NCBI RefSeq assembly: GCF_026686735.1
Contig: NZ_CP113432.1
Coordinates: 4,639,001-4,703,000, forward strand
Direction: 5' to 3'
From: Pseudomonas triclosanedens
Lineage (GTDB): Bacteria; Pseudomonadota; Gammaproteobacteria; Pseudomonadales; Pseudomonadaceae
Length of the DNA: 64,000 nucleotides
Shown: positions 21,431 through 31,022 of the stretch, one piece after another
How positions within the stretch are numbered: the stretch's first letter is position 1
Layout of the letters: every line of letters begins with the position of its first letter
Program-made: the position numbers and the translations under genes
The notes under the pieces: model-generated
The model's database searches: none
What the model saw: only the letters and a program-made list of their open reading frames with translations
What the model was told of the DNA's origin: nothing

Positions 21431-22951
21431 TTACGCCTGCGGGCGCATGTGCGGGAACAGGATGACGTCACGGATCGACGGCGAGTTGGTCAGCAGCATC
21501 ACCAGGCGGTCGATGCCGATGCCTTCGCCGGCGGTAGGCGGCATGCCGTATTCGAGCGCGTTGACGAAATCCGCGTCGAAGTGCATCGCCTCGTCGTCAC
21601 CGGCGTCCTTCTCCTTGACCTGCAGCATGAAGCGCTCGGCCTGGTCTTCGGCGTCGTTGAGCTCGGAGTAAGCGTTGGCGATCTCGCGGCCACCGATGAA
21701 CAGCTCGAAACGGTCGGTGACGCTCGGATCGTTGTCGTTGCGGCGCGCCAGCGGCGACACTTCGAACGGATACTGGGTGATGAAGTGCGGCTGCTCCAGC
21801 TTGTGCTCCACCAGCTCTTCGAAAATCATCACCTGCAGCTTGCCCAGGCCTTCATGGCCGAGGACCTTGGCGCCGGCCTTCTTGGCGATGGCGCGGGCCT
21901 TTTCGATGTCGTTCAGGTCAGCCGCGGTGATTTCCGGGTTGTACTTGAGGATGGCATCGAACACGGACAGGCGGGCGAACGGCTCGCCGAAATGGAAGAC
22001 CTTGTCGCCATAGGGCACGTCGGTGCTGCCGAGCACGGCCTGGGCCAGCTCGCGGAACAACTCTTCGGTGAGGTCCATGTTGTCTTCGTAGTCGGCGTAG
22101 GCCTGGTAGAACTCGAGCATGGTGAACTCGGGGTTGTGCCGGGTCGAAACGCCTTCGTTACGGAAGTTGCGGTTGATCTCGAAGACCTTCTCGAAGCCAC
22201 CAACCACCAGGCGCTTGAGGTACAGCTCCGGGGCAATACGCAGGAACATGGCCATGTCCAGCGCGTTGTGGTGGGTTTCGAAGGGCTTGGCCGCCGCGCC
22301 GCCGGGGATGGTCTGCAGCATCGGGGTCTCCACTTCGAGGAAACCGCGGTCGCTGAGGAAACGACGGATATGGGCGATCACCTGCGAACGCACGCGGAAC
22401 GTGTGGCGGGTTTCCTCGTTGACGATCAGGTCGACATAGCGCTGACGATAGCGCTGCTCGGTATCGGTCAGGCCGTGGTGCTTGTCCGGCAGCGGGCGCA
22501 GCGACTTGGTCAGCAGGCGCACGCTGGTCATCTCGACGTACAGGTCGCCCTTGCCGGAACGGGCCAGGGTGCCTTCGGCGCCGATGATATCGCCCAGGTC
22601 CCAGGTCTTGATCTCGGCCAGGGTTTCCTCAGGCAGGGTCTTGCGGTTCACATAGGCCTGCAGGCGGCCGCTGCTGTCCTGCAGAACGATGAAGGAGCCG
22701 CGGTTGAGCATGATGCGACCGGCGACCTTGACCGGGATGGCGGCTGCTTCCAGCTCTTCCTTGGTCGCGGTTTCGTACTGTTTCTGCAGGTCCGCGAAGT
22801 AGTTCTCGCGGCGGAAGTCGTTGGGGAAGGCGATGGCCCTGGCTGCACGCACGGCGGCAAGCTTTTCCTTGCGCTGGGCGATCAGCTTGTTTTCTTCCTG
22901 TTGCCCGTCGTCTTGAACAGTTGCGTGCTGGTCGAGTTGTTGGTCGCTCAT
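21431..22951 (-). CDS. lysS: Lysyl-tRNA synthetase (class II)
   Basis: Class II lysyl-tRNA synthetase of 506 aa that charges tRNA-Lys with lysine. An N-terminal helix precedes the OB-fold anticodon domain (about 60-170, [20 protein letters not shown]). The catalytic core shows motif 1 ([16 protein letters not shown]), motif 2 ([21 protein letters not shown]) and motif 3 ([20 protein letters not shown]). Start ATG 22951. It is 81 bp downstream of prfB, the conserved prfB-lysS pairing, with a GC hairpin between. Confidence 0.97.
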   Translation of the reverse strand: MSDQQLDQHATVQDDGQQEENKLIAQRKEKLAAVRAARAIAFPNDFRRENYFADLQKQYETATKEELEAAAIPVKVAGRIMLNRGSFIVLQDSSGRLQAYVNRKTLPEETLAEIKTWDLGDIIGAEGTLARSGKGDLYVEMTSVRLLTKSLRPLPDKHHGLTDTEQRYRQRYVDLIVNEETRHTFRVRSQVIAHIRRFLSDRGFLEVETPMLQTIPGGAAAKPFETHHNALDMAMFLRIAPELYLKRLVVGGFEKVFEINRNFRNEGVSTRHNPEFTMLEFYQAYADYEDNMDLTEELFRELAQAVLGSTDVPYGDKVFHFGEPFARLSVFDAILKYNPEITAADLNDIEKARAIAKKAGAKVLGHEGLGKLQVMIFEELVEHKLEQPHFITQYPFEVSPLARRNDNDPSVTDRFELFIGGREIANAYSELNDAEDQAERFMLQVKEKDAGDDEAMHFDADFVNALEYGMPPTAGEGIGIDRLVMLLTNSPSIRDVILFPHMRPQA

Positions 22952-22993
22952 GGTCGTCTATCTGCCTGGCGTCTTGATCAATAGGGGTTACTG

Positions 22994-23021
22994 GCGGGGC
23001 GGGCCGCTCGGTCCGCCCCGC
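22994..23021 (-). other. GC hairpin between prfB and lysS
   Basis: GCGGGGCGG/CCGCCCCGC, a perfect 9-bp stem with a 10-nt loop, lies in the 81-bp gap between prfB and lysS. There is no T-tract, so it may stabilise or tune the dicistronic mRNA rather than terminate it. Confidence 0.5.
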
Positions 23022-23032
23022 GGCGGTGCTGT

Positions 23033-24128
23033 TTACAGGCCTTGCTTCAGGCTGGCTTCCAGGTATTCGTCCAGATCGCCGTCCAGCACCTTGTCGCAAT
23101 CGCTGCGCTCCACGCCGGTACGCAGGTCCTTGATGCGCGACTGGTCGAGCACATAGGAACGGATCTGGTGGCCCCAGCCGATGTCGGACTTGGAGTCTTC
23201 CAGCGCCTGCGAGGCGGCGGTGCGCTTCTGCATCTCCTGCTCGTACAACTTGGCCCGCAGCATCTTCATGGCGGTGTCCTTGTTGGCGTGCTGGGAGCGT
23301 TCGTTCTGGCAGGCCACCACGGTGTTGGTCGGCACGTGGGTGATACGCACCGCGGAATCGGTGGTGTTCACGTGCTGACCGCCCGCGCCCGAGGAACGGT
23401 AGGTGTCGATGCGCAGGTCGGCCGGGTTGATCTCGATCTCGATGTTATCGTCGATTTCCGGCGAGACGAACACTGCGGTGAACGAGGTGTGGCGACGGTT
23501 GCCGGAGTCGAACGGACTCTTGCGCACCAGGCGGTGCACGCCGATCTCGGTGCGCAGCCAGCCGAAGGCGTACTCGCCCTTGATGTGCACGGTGGCGCCC
23601 TTGATACCGGCGACTTCACCCTCGGAGAGCTCGACGATCTCCGCACTGAAGCCGTGTTTGTCGGCCCAGCGCAGGTACATGCGCAGCAGCATGTTGGCCC
23701 AGTCCTGGGCTTCGGTGCCGCCGGAGCCGGCCTGGATGTCCAGGTAGGCGTTGTTGGGGTCCATCTCGCCGCTGAACATACGGCGGAACTCCAGCTTCTC
23801 GAGGATCTCGCGCAGGCGCTGGACTTCGGTCTCGACGTCGCCGACGGCGCCTTCGTCGTTCTCCTCGACGGCCATGTCGAGCAGGTCGCGGGAATCGGCC
23901 AGGCCGCCAGTGAGCTCGTCGAGGGTCTCGACGATCTGCGCCAGCATGGCGCGCTCGCGGCCGAGGTTCTGGGCGTATTCGGGCTTGTTCCAGACCGCTG
24001 GGTCTTCCAGCTCGCGGTTTACTTCGATCAGACGATCATGTTTCAGATCGTAGTCAAAGATACCCCCGAATGGACTGGGTACGGTCGGAGAGGTCCTTGA
24101 TGCTGTTGAGGATCGGTTGAATTTCCAT
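23033..24128 (-). CDS. prfB: Peptide chain release factor 2 (programmed +1 frameshift)
   Basis: Release factor RF2, which recognises UGA and UAA and triggers peptide release; 364 aa after frameshifting. The gene starts at ATG 24128 ([20 protein letters not shown]), runs 24 codons and meets an in-frame TGA at 24056-24054 in the classic CTTTGAC slip site, with a GGGGG Shine-Dalgarno-like stretch three bases before it. The +1 frame then continues to the TAA at 23033. The peptidyl-hydrolase GGQ is in [20 protein letters not shown] and the UGA-reading tripeptide region precedes it ([13 protein letters not shown]). The interruption is autoregulation, not a pseudogene. lysS follows. Confidence 0.96.
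24053..24067 (-). promoter_or_regulatory. prfB programmed frameshift site
   Basis: On the minus strand the region reads GGGGGTATCTTTGAC: SD-like GGGGG, slippery CTT, and the TGA that RF2 itself reads. When RF2 is scarce the ribosome shifts +1 and makes more RF2. Confidence 0.95.
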
Positions 24129-24269
24129 GGCGGGCATCACTCGTAAAGGGCGTCGAAAAGCCGGCAAGTATACCCGAGAACCGCACGGTTGATCTGCACT
24201 ACGTCAGCGGACTGTACGCTCGCCGGTGGTGGCGCGGAGAACCCGCACCGTCGGAATACGCCCGCCGCT

Positions 24270-25292
24270 TCAGGCGCCGGACGGATCGCCGATCCCCACC
24301 TGGTTGCGGCCGCCATGCTTGGCGTTATAGAGCGCCTGATCGGCCAGTTCGATCAGTTGGCGATAGGGCTGGCCGACCTGCGGGGTCAGCGTGGCCACGC
24401 CGATGCTGATGGTCAGCGGCGCGCCGGTGCGCGGCAACTCGTGGGCGATGCCCAGGTCCTGCACCGAGCGCCGCAGCTTTTCCGCCAGCAGGCGCGCGCC
24501 ACCTGGAGAAGTGCCCGGCAGTACCAGGACGAACTCCTCGCCGCCGTAGCGCGCCGGCAGGTCCGACGGACGGCTGCAACTGGCGCGGATCGCCGCCGCC
24601 ACCTGGCGCAGCGCCTCGTCGCCCTGCACATGGCCGAAGGTGTCGTTGTAGGCCTTGAAGAAGTCCACGTCGATCAACAGGATCGATAGCTGGCTCTGCT
24701 CGCGCTGGGCGCGGCGCCACTCCATTTCCAGGTACTCGTCGAAGTGGCGGCGGTTGGACAGCCCGGTCAGGCCGTCGGAGTTCATCAGCCGTTGCAGCAC
24801 CAGGTTGGTCTCCAGCAACTGCTGCTGGCTTTCCCGCAGCGCGCGGTAAGCCTCGTCGCGCTGCAGCAGCGCGAGATAGGAGCGCGAGTGATAACGGATG
24901 CGCGCCACCAGCTCGATGGCATCGGGCAGCTTGACCAGATAGTCGTTGGCCCCGGCGGAGAACGCCGCGCTCTTCACCGAGGGTTCTTCCTTGGTCGACA
25001 GGACGATGATCGGGATGTCGCGGGTAGCGACATTGGCGCGGTAGTCGCGCACCAGTGCCAGGCCGTCGGCGCCAGGCATCACCAGATCCTGGAGGATCAC
25101 CGTCGGTTTGATCTGGATCGCCACGGCGATGGCCTGCTGCGGGTCCGAGCAGAAGTGAAAATCGATACTGGGGTCATCCGCCAGCGCGCGGCGCACGGCC
25201 TCGCCGATCATCGGCTGGTCATCGACCAATAGCACCATCACGGCGGATTCGCCTGGAGTGGTCACGGGGTAATTACTCTGTGTCGGGTTCAT
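24270..25292 (-). CDS. wspR: Response-regulator diguanylate cyclase WspR
   Basis: Output of the Wsp pathway: a receiver domain fused to a GGDEF domain that makes cyclic di-GMP when phosphorylated; 340 aa. The receiver domain has its phospho-acceptor Asp at about residue 69 ([13 protein letters not shown]) and Lys in YLVKLPD. After a coiled linker, the GGDEF domain carries GGEEF at 250-254. The inhibitory product-binding site RPSD is at 241-244, five residues upstream as expected, so feedback inhibition should be intact. The gene starts 8 bp after wspF and ends the operon. Confidence 0.96.
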   Translation of the reverse strand: MNPTQSNYPVTTPGESAVMVLLVDDQPMIGEAVRRALADDPSIDFHFCSDPQQAIAVAIQIKPTVILQDLVMPGADGLALVRDYRANVATRDIPIIVLSTKEEPSVKSAAFSAGANDYLVKLPDAIELVARIRYHSRSYLALLQRDEAYRALRESQQQLLETNLVLQRLMNSDGLTGLSNRRHFDEYLEMEWRRAQREQSQLSILLIDVDFFKAYNDTFGHVQGDEALRQVAAAIRASCSRPSDLPARYGGEEFVLVLPGTSPGGARLLAEKLRRSVQDLGIAHELPRTGAPLTISIGVATLTPQVGQPYRQLIELADQALYNAKHGGRNQVGIGDPSGA

Positions 25293-25300
25293 GAAAGCTC

Positions 25301-26308
25301 CTAGCCGCAGACATCGGCGAGGCGGCTGGCGATGTCGCCCAGCGCGCGAATCTCCACTGCGGCGCCGATCGCCGCCGCGGCCTTGGGCATGCCGTAGACG
25401 GCACTGCTGCCCTGGTCCTGGGCAAGGGTGAGGAAGCCGCGCTCGCGCATGTGCTTGAGCCCCTCGGCGCCGTCGCGCCCCATGCCGGTGAGCAGCACGC
25501 CAACGGCGTCGCCGCTCCAGTTCTCCACCACGCTGTCGAAGAATACGTCGATGGATGGGCGATAGATGTGGCTGCTCGGCTCGGCGGTATAGGCCAGCTC
25601 GCCGCTCCTGAGCAGCCGGATATGGTGATTGGTGCCGGCCAGCAGAACGCAGCCCGGTTGCGGCGGCTCACCGTGGCGGGCCAGGCGCACCGGGATGCGC
25701 GACTGGGTAGAAAGCCACTCGGCCATGCCGGCGGCGAACACCTCATCGACGTGCTGCACGACGACGATGGCGGCGGGGAAGGTTTCCGGCAACTGGGCGA
25801 ACAGCTCGGCCAGCGCCGCCGGGCCGCCCGCCGACGAGCCGATGGCAACCAGTTGTCGCGCGCCGCTGGCCTTGCGCGGCGGCGCGACATTGGTGCTCGG
25901 CCGGGCATCGCGCGGCGCGTTGAGCCAGGCCAGGTTCTGCAGCTTGCGCAGCAGCGGCCGGGCCGCCTCGTAGGCATCGCCGGCACCGATTGCCGGCGTA
26001 TTCACCGCGTCCACCGCGCCATGCCCCATCGCGTCGAACACGCGGGTCATGTTCTGCTCCAGGTCGACGGTCACCACGATGATCGCGCAGGGGCTCTGCG
26101 CCATGATCCGGCGCGTCGCCTCGACGCCATCCATCACCGGCATCAGCAGATCCATCAGCACGACGTCGGGCTTCTGCGCGGCGCACATCTCGATAGCCTC
26201 GGCGCCGTTGGCCGCCACCCAGACCACCCGGTGCGCCGGCTCGAAGGCCAGCGCACGGCGCATCGCCTCCACCGCCAACGGCATGTCGTTGACGATACCC
26301 ACTTTCAT
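25301..26308 (-). CDS. wspF: Chemoreceptor methylesterase WspF (CheB-like)
   Basis: CheB-type methylesterase/deamidase of 335 aa that removes methyl groups from WspA and so resets the pathway. The N-terminal receiver domain has the acceptor Asp53 ([14 protein letters not shown]). The C-terminal esterase has the catalytic Ser in [12 protein letters not shown], the His in [14 protein letters not shown] and the Asp in [13 protein letters not shown]. It overlaps wspE by 4 bp and precedes wspR by 8 bp. Loss of WspF is known to lock the system on and cause wrinkly colonies; no disruption is seen here. Confidence 0.96.
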   Translation of the reverse strand: MKVGIVNDMPLAVEAMRRALAFEPAHRVVWVAANGAEAIEMCAAQKPDVVLMDLLMPVMDGVEATRRIMAQSPCAIIVVTVDLEQNMTRVFDAMGHGAVDAVNTPAIGAGDAYEAARPLLRKLQNLAWLNAPRDARPSTNVAPPRKASGARQLVAIGSSAGGPAALAELFAQLPETFPAAIVVVQHVDEVFAAGMAEWLSTQSRIPVRLARHGEPPQPGCVLLAGTNHHIRLLRSGELAYTAEPSSHIYRPSIDVFFDSVVENWSGDAVGVLLTGMGRDGAEGLKHMRERGFLTLAQDQGSSAVYGMPKAAAAIGAAVEIRALGDIASRLADVCG

Positions 26309-28581
26309 CCCTGTGCACCTCCGATAAGGTCGACCACCGCATCCAGCAGGGCCTCGTCGTGGAAGCTGGCCTTGGCCAGATAATAGTCGGCACCTGCGTC
26401 GAGCCCGCGCCGGCGGTCCTCTTCGCGGTCCTTGTAGGAAACCACCATCACCGGCAGCGACTGCAGGCGGCTGTCGCGGCGGATCAGCGTGACCAGCTCG
26501 ATGCCGTCCATGCGCGGCATGTCGATGTCGGTGATGACCAGATCGAAATGCTCCGAGCGCAGCGCATTCCAGCCATCCATGCCATCCACCGCCACCGCGA
26601 CGTCGTAGCCGCGCCCGAGCAGCAGCTTGCGCTCCAGCTCGCGCACGGTGAGCGAGTCGTCCACCACCAGCACGCGCTTGCGCTGCGGGCCAGTGAGGCG
26701 GCCCGTGGGGTCAATGCGCTCCAGGCGGCTGGTCATCAGCAGTTTTTCCACCGAACGCAGCATGTCCTCGACATCGAGGATCAGCACTGGCGTTCCATCG
26801 TCCAGCAGCGCCCCGGCGGATACATCCTGCACCTTGCCCAGGCGCGGGTCGAGCGGCAGCACCACCAAGGTCCGCTCGCCGATGAATCGCTCCACCGCCA
26901 CGCCGTAGGCCATATCGCGCTCGCGGATCACCACCACGGCGATCTCATCCTCGCTGTTGCTGCCATCCGGGCGCTGCAACAACTGGCTGGCCGACACCAG
27001 GCCGACATGCCGGCCTTCGTGCCAGAACTGCTGGCGGCCTTCGAGCTGGACGATCTCCTCCGGCGCCAGGCGCCGCATGCGTTCGATATGCGCCAGCGGG
27101 AAGGCATAAGCCTCGCCGCCGATGGTCACCACCAGGCTGCGCACCACCGAAAGCGTCAGCGGCACCTCCAGGTGGAAGCGCGCGCCCTGCCCGCGCACCT
27201 GCTCCATGCGGATGCCGCCGCGTAGCTGGCGCACCATGTGCTGCACGGCATCCAGGCCAACGCCACGGCCGGAAACCTCGGTAACCTGCTCGCGCATGCT
27301 GAAGCCCGGCAGGAACAGGAAGCTCAGCAGCTCATCCTCGGTCAGCCGCGCCACGGTCTCCGCAGTGGAGAGCTGGCGGCGCACGATGGCGTCGCGCAGG
27401 CGATCCAGATCGACACCGGCACCGTCGTCCTGCAGTTCCAGCACCAGCATGCCGGCATGGTGCCGGGCCAGCAGGCGGATGCAGCCTTCCTCCGGCTTGC
27501 CGGCCTGGCGCCGAGCCTCGGGAGACTCGATGCCGTGGTCCACGGCGTTACGCAGCAGATGGGTAAGCGGCGCCTCGAGCTTCTCCAGCACCTCACGGTC
27601 CACCTGGGTGGAAACGCCCTGCACCTCCAGGCGCGCGCTCTTGCCCAGGGAGCGCCCCAGGTCGCGCACCATGCGCGCCTGCCCGCCGAGCACATCGGAG
27701 AATGGCCGCATGCGGCAGGCCAGCGCCGTGTCGTAGAGCGACTGTGCCCGCTGGCCGGCCTTCCAGCTGAACTCGTCCAGCTCGGCGATCTGCTCGCTGA
27801 GCACCTGCTGGCACTCGCCGACCAGACGCCGCGCGTCAGCCAGATAAGCTTGCGCCTCGGGGTCCAGACTGGCCGTGTTGGCCGCGTCCCGCACACCGTC
27901 CAGCACGCGGCTGGCACTGGCCTGGATGCGCTTGAGGCGCTGCAGCGAATCGAGCAGCGGCTTCAGGCGCTGCGATTCCACCAGTGCCTTGCTGGAGTAG
28001 TCGAGCAATTGATTCAGACGTTCGGCGGTGACTCGCAGGACCCGGTCGCTGCTTTCGTCGCCATCGCTGGAGCGGCGGCGCAGCGTGTTATCGGCCACCG
28101 TGTCGGAAGCGGTTTGCGGGTCCACCTGCGGCGCCTCGATCGGCGCGGGCGCCAGCGGCGCAAGCGCCGTCGGCAAAGGCGCGCGACCGGCGAGCAGCGC
28201 CTGCAGGCGCTCCACCAGCACCGGCACGCCCTGCTGTGCCCGGGCGGCGCGCTCGGCCTGGGCATCGGCGATGTGCAGCAGGATATCGGTGCCCGCCAGC
28301 AGCGCGTCGATGTGCTCCGGTGCCAGCAGCAGCCGGCCTTCCTGGGCGCCGACCAGGCAGTCCTCCATCACATGGGCGACCTGCACGCCGGCGTCCAGGC
28401 CGACGATCCGCGCCGCGCCCTTGAGCGAATGCGCGGCGCGCATGCAGGCTTCGAGCTGGTCGGCCTGGGTCGGGTTGCGCTCCAGCGCCAGCAGTCCCTG
28501 GCTGAGAACCTGGGTCTGGGCTTCCGCCTCGAGGCGGAACAGCTCCAGCATCGAGGCATCCTTCATCTGGTCCGGGGTCAT
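26305..28581 (-). CDS. wspE: Hybrid histidine kinase WspE (CheA-like with receiver)
   Basis: CheA-type kinase of 758 aa that phosphorylates WspR and WspF. Order: HPt domain with His51 (RAAHSLKGAARIVG), a linker, the dimerisation region, HATPase (LLRNAVDHGIESPEARR; FLPGFSMREQVTEVSGRGVG), a CheW-like regulatory domain, and a C-terminal receiver (VLVVDDSLTVRELERKLL, acceptor in LVITDIDMPRMDG). ATG 28581 was chosen at the 4-bp overlap with wspD; the in-frame start at 28650 would lie within wspD. It also overlaps wspF by 4 bp. Confidence 0.95.
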   Translation of the reverse strand: MTPDQMKDASMLELFRLEAEAQTQVLSQGLLALERNPTQADQLEACMRAAHSLKGAARIVGLDAGVQVAHVMEDCLVGAQEGRLLLAPEHIDALLAGTDILLHIADAQAERAARAQQGVPVLVERLQALLAGRAPLPTALAPLAPAPIEAPQVDPQTASDTVADNTLRRRSSDGDESSDRVLRVTAERLNQLLDYSSKALVESQRLKPLLDSLQRLKRIQASASRVLDGVRDAANTASLDPEAQAYLADARRLVGECQQVLSEQIAELDEFSWKAGQRAQSLYDTALACRMRPFSDVLGGQARMVRDLGRSLGKSARLEVQGVSTQVDREVLEKLEAPLTHLLRNAVDHGIESPEARRQAGKPEEGCIRLLARHHAGMLVLELQDDGAGVDLDRLRDAIVRRQLSTAETVARLTEDELLSFLFLPGFSMREQVTEVSGRGVGLDAVQHMVRQLRGGIRMEQVRGQGARFHLEVPLTLSVVRSLVVTIGGEAYAFPLAHIERMRRLAPEEIVQLEGRQQFWHEGRHVGLVSASQLLQRPDGSNSEDEIAVVVIRERDMAYGVAVERFIGERTLVVLPLDPRLGKVQDVSAGALLDDGTPVLILDVEDMLRSVEKLLMTSRLERIDPTGRLTGPQRKRVLVVDDSLTVRELERKLLLGRGYDVAVAVDGMDGWNALRSEHFDLVITDIDMPRMDGIELVTLIRRDSRLQSLPVMVVSYKDREEDRRRGLDAGADYYLAKASFHDEALLDAVVDLIGGAQG

Positions 28582-29264
28582 GCGAGGCTCCGGGTGGCCG
28601 CATCCAGCAGCGCCTCGTGATCCAGCAGACGGACGCTGCGGCCGCTCCACTGCACCACGCCGTGGGTGAATCGATCGGTGGCCGCCAGCGACTGCCCGGA
28701 AGACGCAATCATCGCCGCCGCGTCCAGCGCATGAATGCCATCCACCTCATCCACTGGCGAGAGCACCGGCCCGCCCGGAGCGGCCAGGATCAGCATGCGC
28801 GGCACCACGCGGGCGCCTTCGCCCGCAGCCACGCGACGGTCCAGCCCGAGCAGTTCGCCGAGCGACACGCAGGCCACCAGCGTGCCGCGCACGTTCGCCA
28901 CGCCCAGCAGCGCCGGCGAACGCTGGTGCGGCAGCGAATGCACCGCACATTCGGAAGCAACCTCGGCCAGGGCGCGGGTCGGCAGCCCCAGCCACTCATC
29001 GCCCAGACGGAAGATCAGGTGGGCATGCCCGGTTTCGGGTGCCGCATCTTCGGCCGCCGGGGCGAGCACGGGGGACTCGTCACCCAGCGAATAGCGGTCC
29101 AGCAGACGGATCGCCGCCGCCGCATAGACCGGGCAGTTGCGGCAATGGATATGTTCGGACAGTTGCGCGCAGGACTTGTCGCCGCGCACGCCGATACGGT
29201 TCCAGCAGTCATCCACTGGCTCGGCGCGGCTGTCCAGTTCCAGTTCGTAGCCACGTTCAGGCAT
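28578..29264 (-). CDS. wspD: CheW-like coupling protein WspD
   Basis: Second CheW-type scaffold of the Wsp complex; 228 aa. An N-terminal segment with several cysteines (CWNRIGVRGDKSCAQLSEHI, HCRNCPVY) precedes the CheW domain (about 80-220), which shows LIFRLGDEWLGLPTRALAEV and LLGVANVRGTLVACVSLGEL. The Cys-rich N-terminus is characteristic of WspD and absent from WspB. It overlaps wspC by 8 bp and wspE by 4 bp. Confidence 0.94.
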   Translation of the reverse strand: MPERGYELELDSRAEPVDDCWNRIGVRGDKSCAQLSEHIHCRNCPVYAAAAIRLLDRYSLGDESPVLAPAAEDAAPETGHAHLIFRLGDEWLGLPTRALAEVASECAVHSLPHQRSPALLGVANVRGTLVACVSLGELLGLDRRVAAGEGARVVPRMLILAAPGGPVLSPVDEVDGIHALDAAAMIASSGQSLAATDRFTHGVVQWSGRSVRLLDHEALLDAATRSLA

Positions 29265-30513
29265 TGCGCTTCACTCCTCGCGCAGCGCGCTCCTGCAGGC
29301 GCCGCGCTCCCTCCAGGTCGCCCTGGGCGGCAAGCAGCGCGGCCAGATGCAGGAGGCATTCCTGATGATCGGGTTGCAGGTACAGCGCCTTGCGGTAATA
29401 CCCCTGAGCCTGGGCACCCTGCCCCTGGGCATCGCTGAGCAGGCCCAGCCAGTAAAAGGCTTCGGCGTTCGGCCCCTGCTCGGCGAGCAACGCCTCGCAT
29501 AGTCCGCGCGCCTCGGCAGCCTGCCCGGAGTCGGCCAGCCGGGCGATCTCCGCCAGCCTGGCAGCGGCCGGTTCGACAGGCGGCGCCTCCGGCTTCGGAT
29601 AGCGCGGGCGCGGCGCAGGCACGTTCGGCGTGCTGGCCCTGGGCGGTGGCACTGGCGCAGGTCGAGGCGCGGGCGGGGCGAGCGACGGGCGCACCGGCGC
29701 GGCCTCGCCATCCAGCGGAAACGCGAAGGATTGCGCCACGCCCAACGGCCGCAACCCCTGGCGCGACAGCAGGCTGGCCTCGGCCGGGCCGATGAACAGG
29801 ACGCCATCCTCCCGCGCCAGGCGGCGCAGAACATCCACCACACGCTCCTGGGTCGGACGGTCGAAATAGATCAGCAGGTTGCGGCAGAACACATAGTCGT
29901 AGGGCGCCTCGCCAGCCAGCAGAGTCGGCGACAACAGGTTGCCCACGCGGAACTGCACCTTCGCCCGTACCGCCTCGCAGAGTTGCTGCTCGCCCTCCGC
30001 TCCCGCGAAATAGCGGTCGCGGAAGCCCAGGTCAGTGCCACGGAAGGAGTTGCGCCCGTAGCGCCCCAGCGCCGCGCGCTCCAGCGCCGCGCGCTCCAGC
30101 ACAGAACGGCTGACATCCAGCGCGTCGACCTCGAAGGTCGATGGTGCCAGCCCGGCGTCGAGCAGCGCCATGACCATCGAATAGGGTTCTTCGCCGGAAG
30201 AGCACGGCAGGCTGAGCAGGCGCAAGGGCCGCGAACCGGCCAGTTCCAGCACGCGCCGGCCAGCCAGTTGGGCCAGCGCGGCGAAGGATTCGGGATAACG
30301 GAAGAACCAGGTCTCCGGGACGATAACCGCCTCGATCAGCGCCTGCACTTCCTCGGCGGAGGCCTGCAGGCACGCCCAATAACGCTCGACATCGCCGCCA
30401 GCGACCTTGGCACTGCGCTGGCGCACGGCCCGGCCGATCACCACCTCGCCAATCGACTCCGCATCCAGGCCGATGCGCTCCTTGAGCAGGCGGGCCACGC
30501 GCGGGTCGGTCAT
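29257..30513 (-). CDS. wspC: Chemoreceptor methyltransferase WspC (CheR-like with TPRs)
   Basis: CheR-type methyltransferase of 418 aa that methylates WspA glutamates with SAM. The N-terminal helical domain begins [20 protein letters not shown]; the catalytic domain has ETWFFRYPESFAALAQL, the SAM-binding LRLLSLPCSSGEEPYSMVMA and the NLLIYFDRPTQERVVDVLRR segment. A Pro-rich linker (about 280-330) leads to C-terminal TPR repeats (FYWLGLLSDAQGQGAQAQGY). ATG 30513 was chosen at the 4-bp overlap with wspB. Confidence 0.94.
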   Translation of the reverse strand: MTDPRVARLLKERIGLDAESIGEVVIGRAVRQRSAKVAGGDVERYWACLQASAEEVQALIEAVIVPETWFFRYPESFAALAQLAGRRVLELAGSRPLRLLSLPCSSGEEPYSMVMALLDAGLAPSTFEVDALDVSRSVLERAALERAALGRYGRNSFRGTDLGFRDRYFAGAEGEQQLCEAVRAKVQFRVGNLLSPTLLAGEAPYDYVFCRNLLIYFDRPTQERVVDVLRRLAREDGVLFIGPAEASLLSRQGLRPLGVAQSFAFPLDGEAAPVRPSLAPPAPRPAPVPPPRASTPNVPAPRPRYPKPEAPPVEPAAARLAEIARLADSGQAAEARGLCEALLAEQGPNAEAFYWLGLLSDAQGQGAQAQGYYRKALYLQPDHQECLLHLAALLAAQGDLEGARRLQERAARGVKRNA

Positions 30514-31022
30514 GCCGGCGCACTCCCAGCACCGCACAGCAGGCGCTCGCGGGCCTCGTCGGTGAGCAACTGGTCGACACGCACACACTGCAGCAAGCCT
30601 TGCTCATCCTCCAGCACCGGGCCGAGGTACCGCGCGCTGCCGTTGTCCAGCTCGTAGTCACGGAATGCCGCCGGATCGCGGCGCAGGGTATGGGTGGCCT
30701 GTTCCAGGATCAGCCCGAGGTTCTGCTGCGGCCCCTCGCCACCCGCGCGGTAGCGCGCCAGCACCAGGCGCGTGCTGGTGCGCCGGGGAGCACTGTGGCC
30801 GAAGGCGAGCTGGCTGAGGTCCAGCACCGGCAGCAACTCACCGCGATGGGCATACAGCCCCGCGACCCAGGCCGGAGCCTCCGGCAGACGCTTGAGCGCC
30901 GGCAACGGCAGCACCTCGACCACGTCGTGCACGTCCAGCGCGTAACGGTCCGAGCCAAGGCGGAACTGCAGATAGAGCCTGCCCGCTACAGCGGAATCAG
31001 ACCTTGAAGCGTGAGACGCCAT
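30510..31022 (-). CDS. wspB: CheW-like coupling protein WspB
   Basis: CheW-type adaptor of 170 aa that couples WspA to WspE. After a short disordered start the fold opens with [20 protein letters not shown], then [20 protein letters not shown], the expected CheW core. It overlaps the end of wspA by 26 bp and wspC by 4 bp, the largest overlap in the operon. Confidence 0.94.
   Translation of the reverse strand: MASHASRSDSAVAGRLYLQFRLGSDRYALDVHDVVEVLPLPALKRLPEAPAWVAGLYAHRGELLPVLDLSQLAFGHSAPRRTSTRLVLARYRAGGEGPQQNLGLILEQATHTLRRDPAAFRDYELDNGSARYLGPVLEDEQGLLQCVRVDQLLTDEARERLLCGAGSAPA

Noticed and set aside
21167..22984. Open frame of 605 codons on the plus strand
   Set aside because: Antisense to lysS, whose three class II motifs are clear on the minus strand.
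24054..24056. In-frame stop in prfB suggesting a pseudogene
   Set aside because: It is the conserved programmed frameshift site with all its elements.
26359..28620. Plus-strand open frames across wspE
   Set aside because: Antisense to a kinase gene with all CheA domains present.
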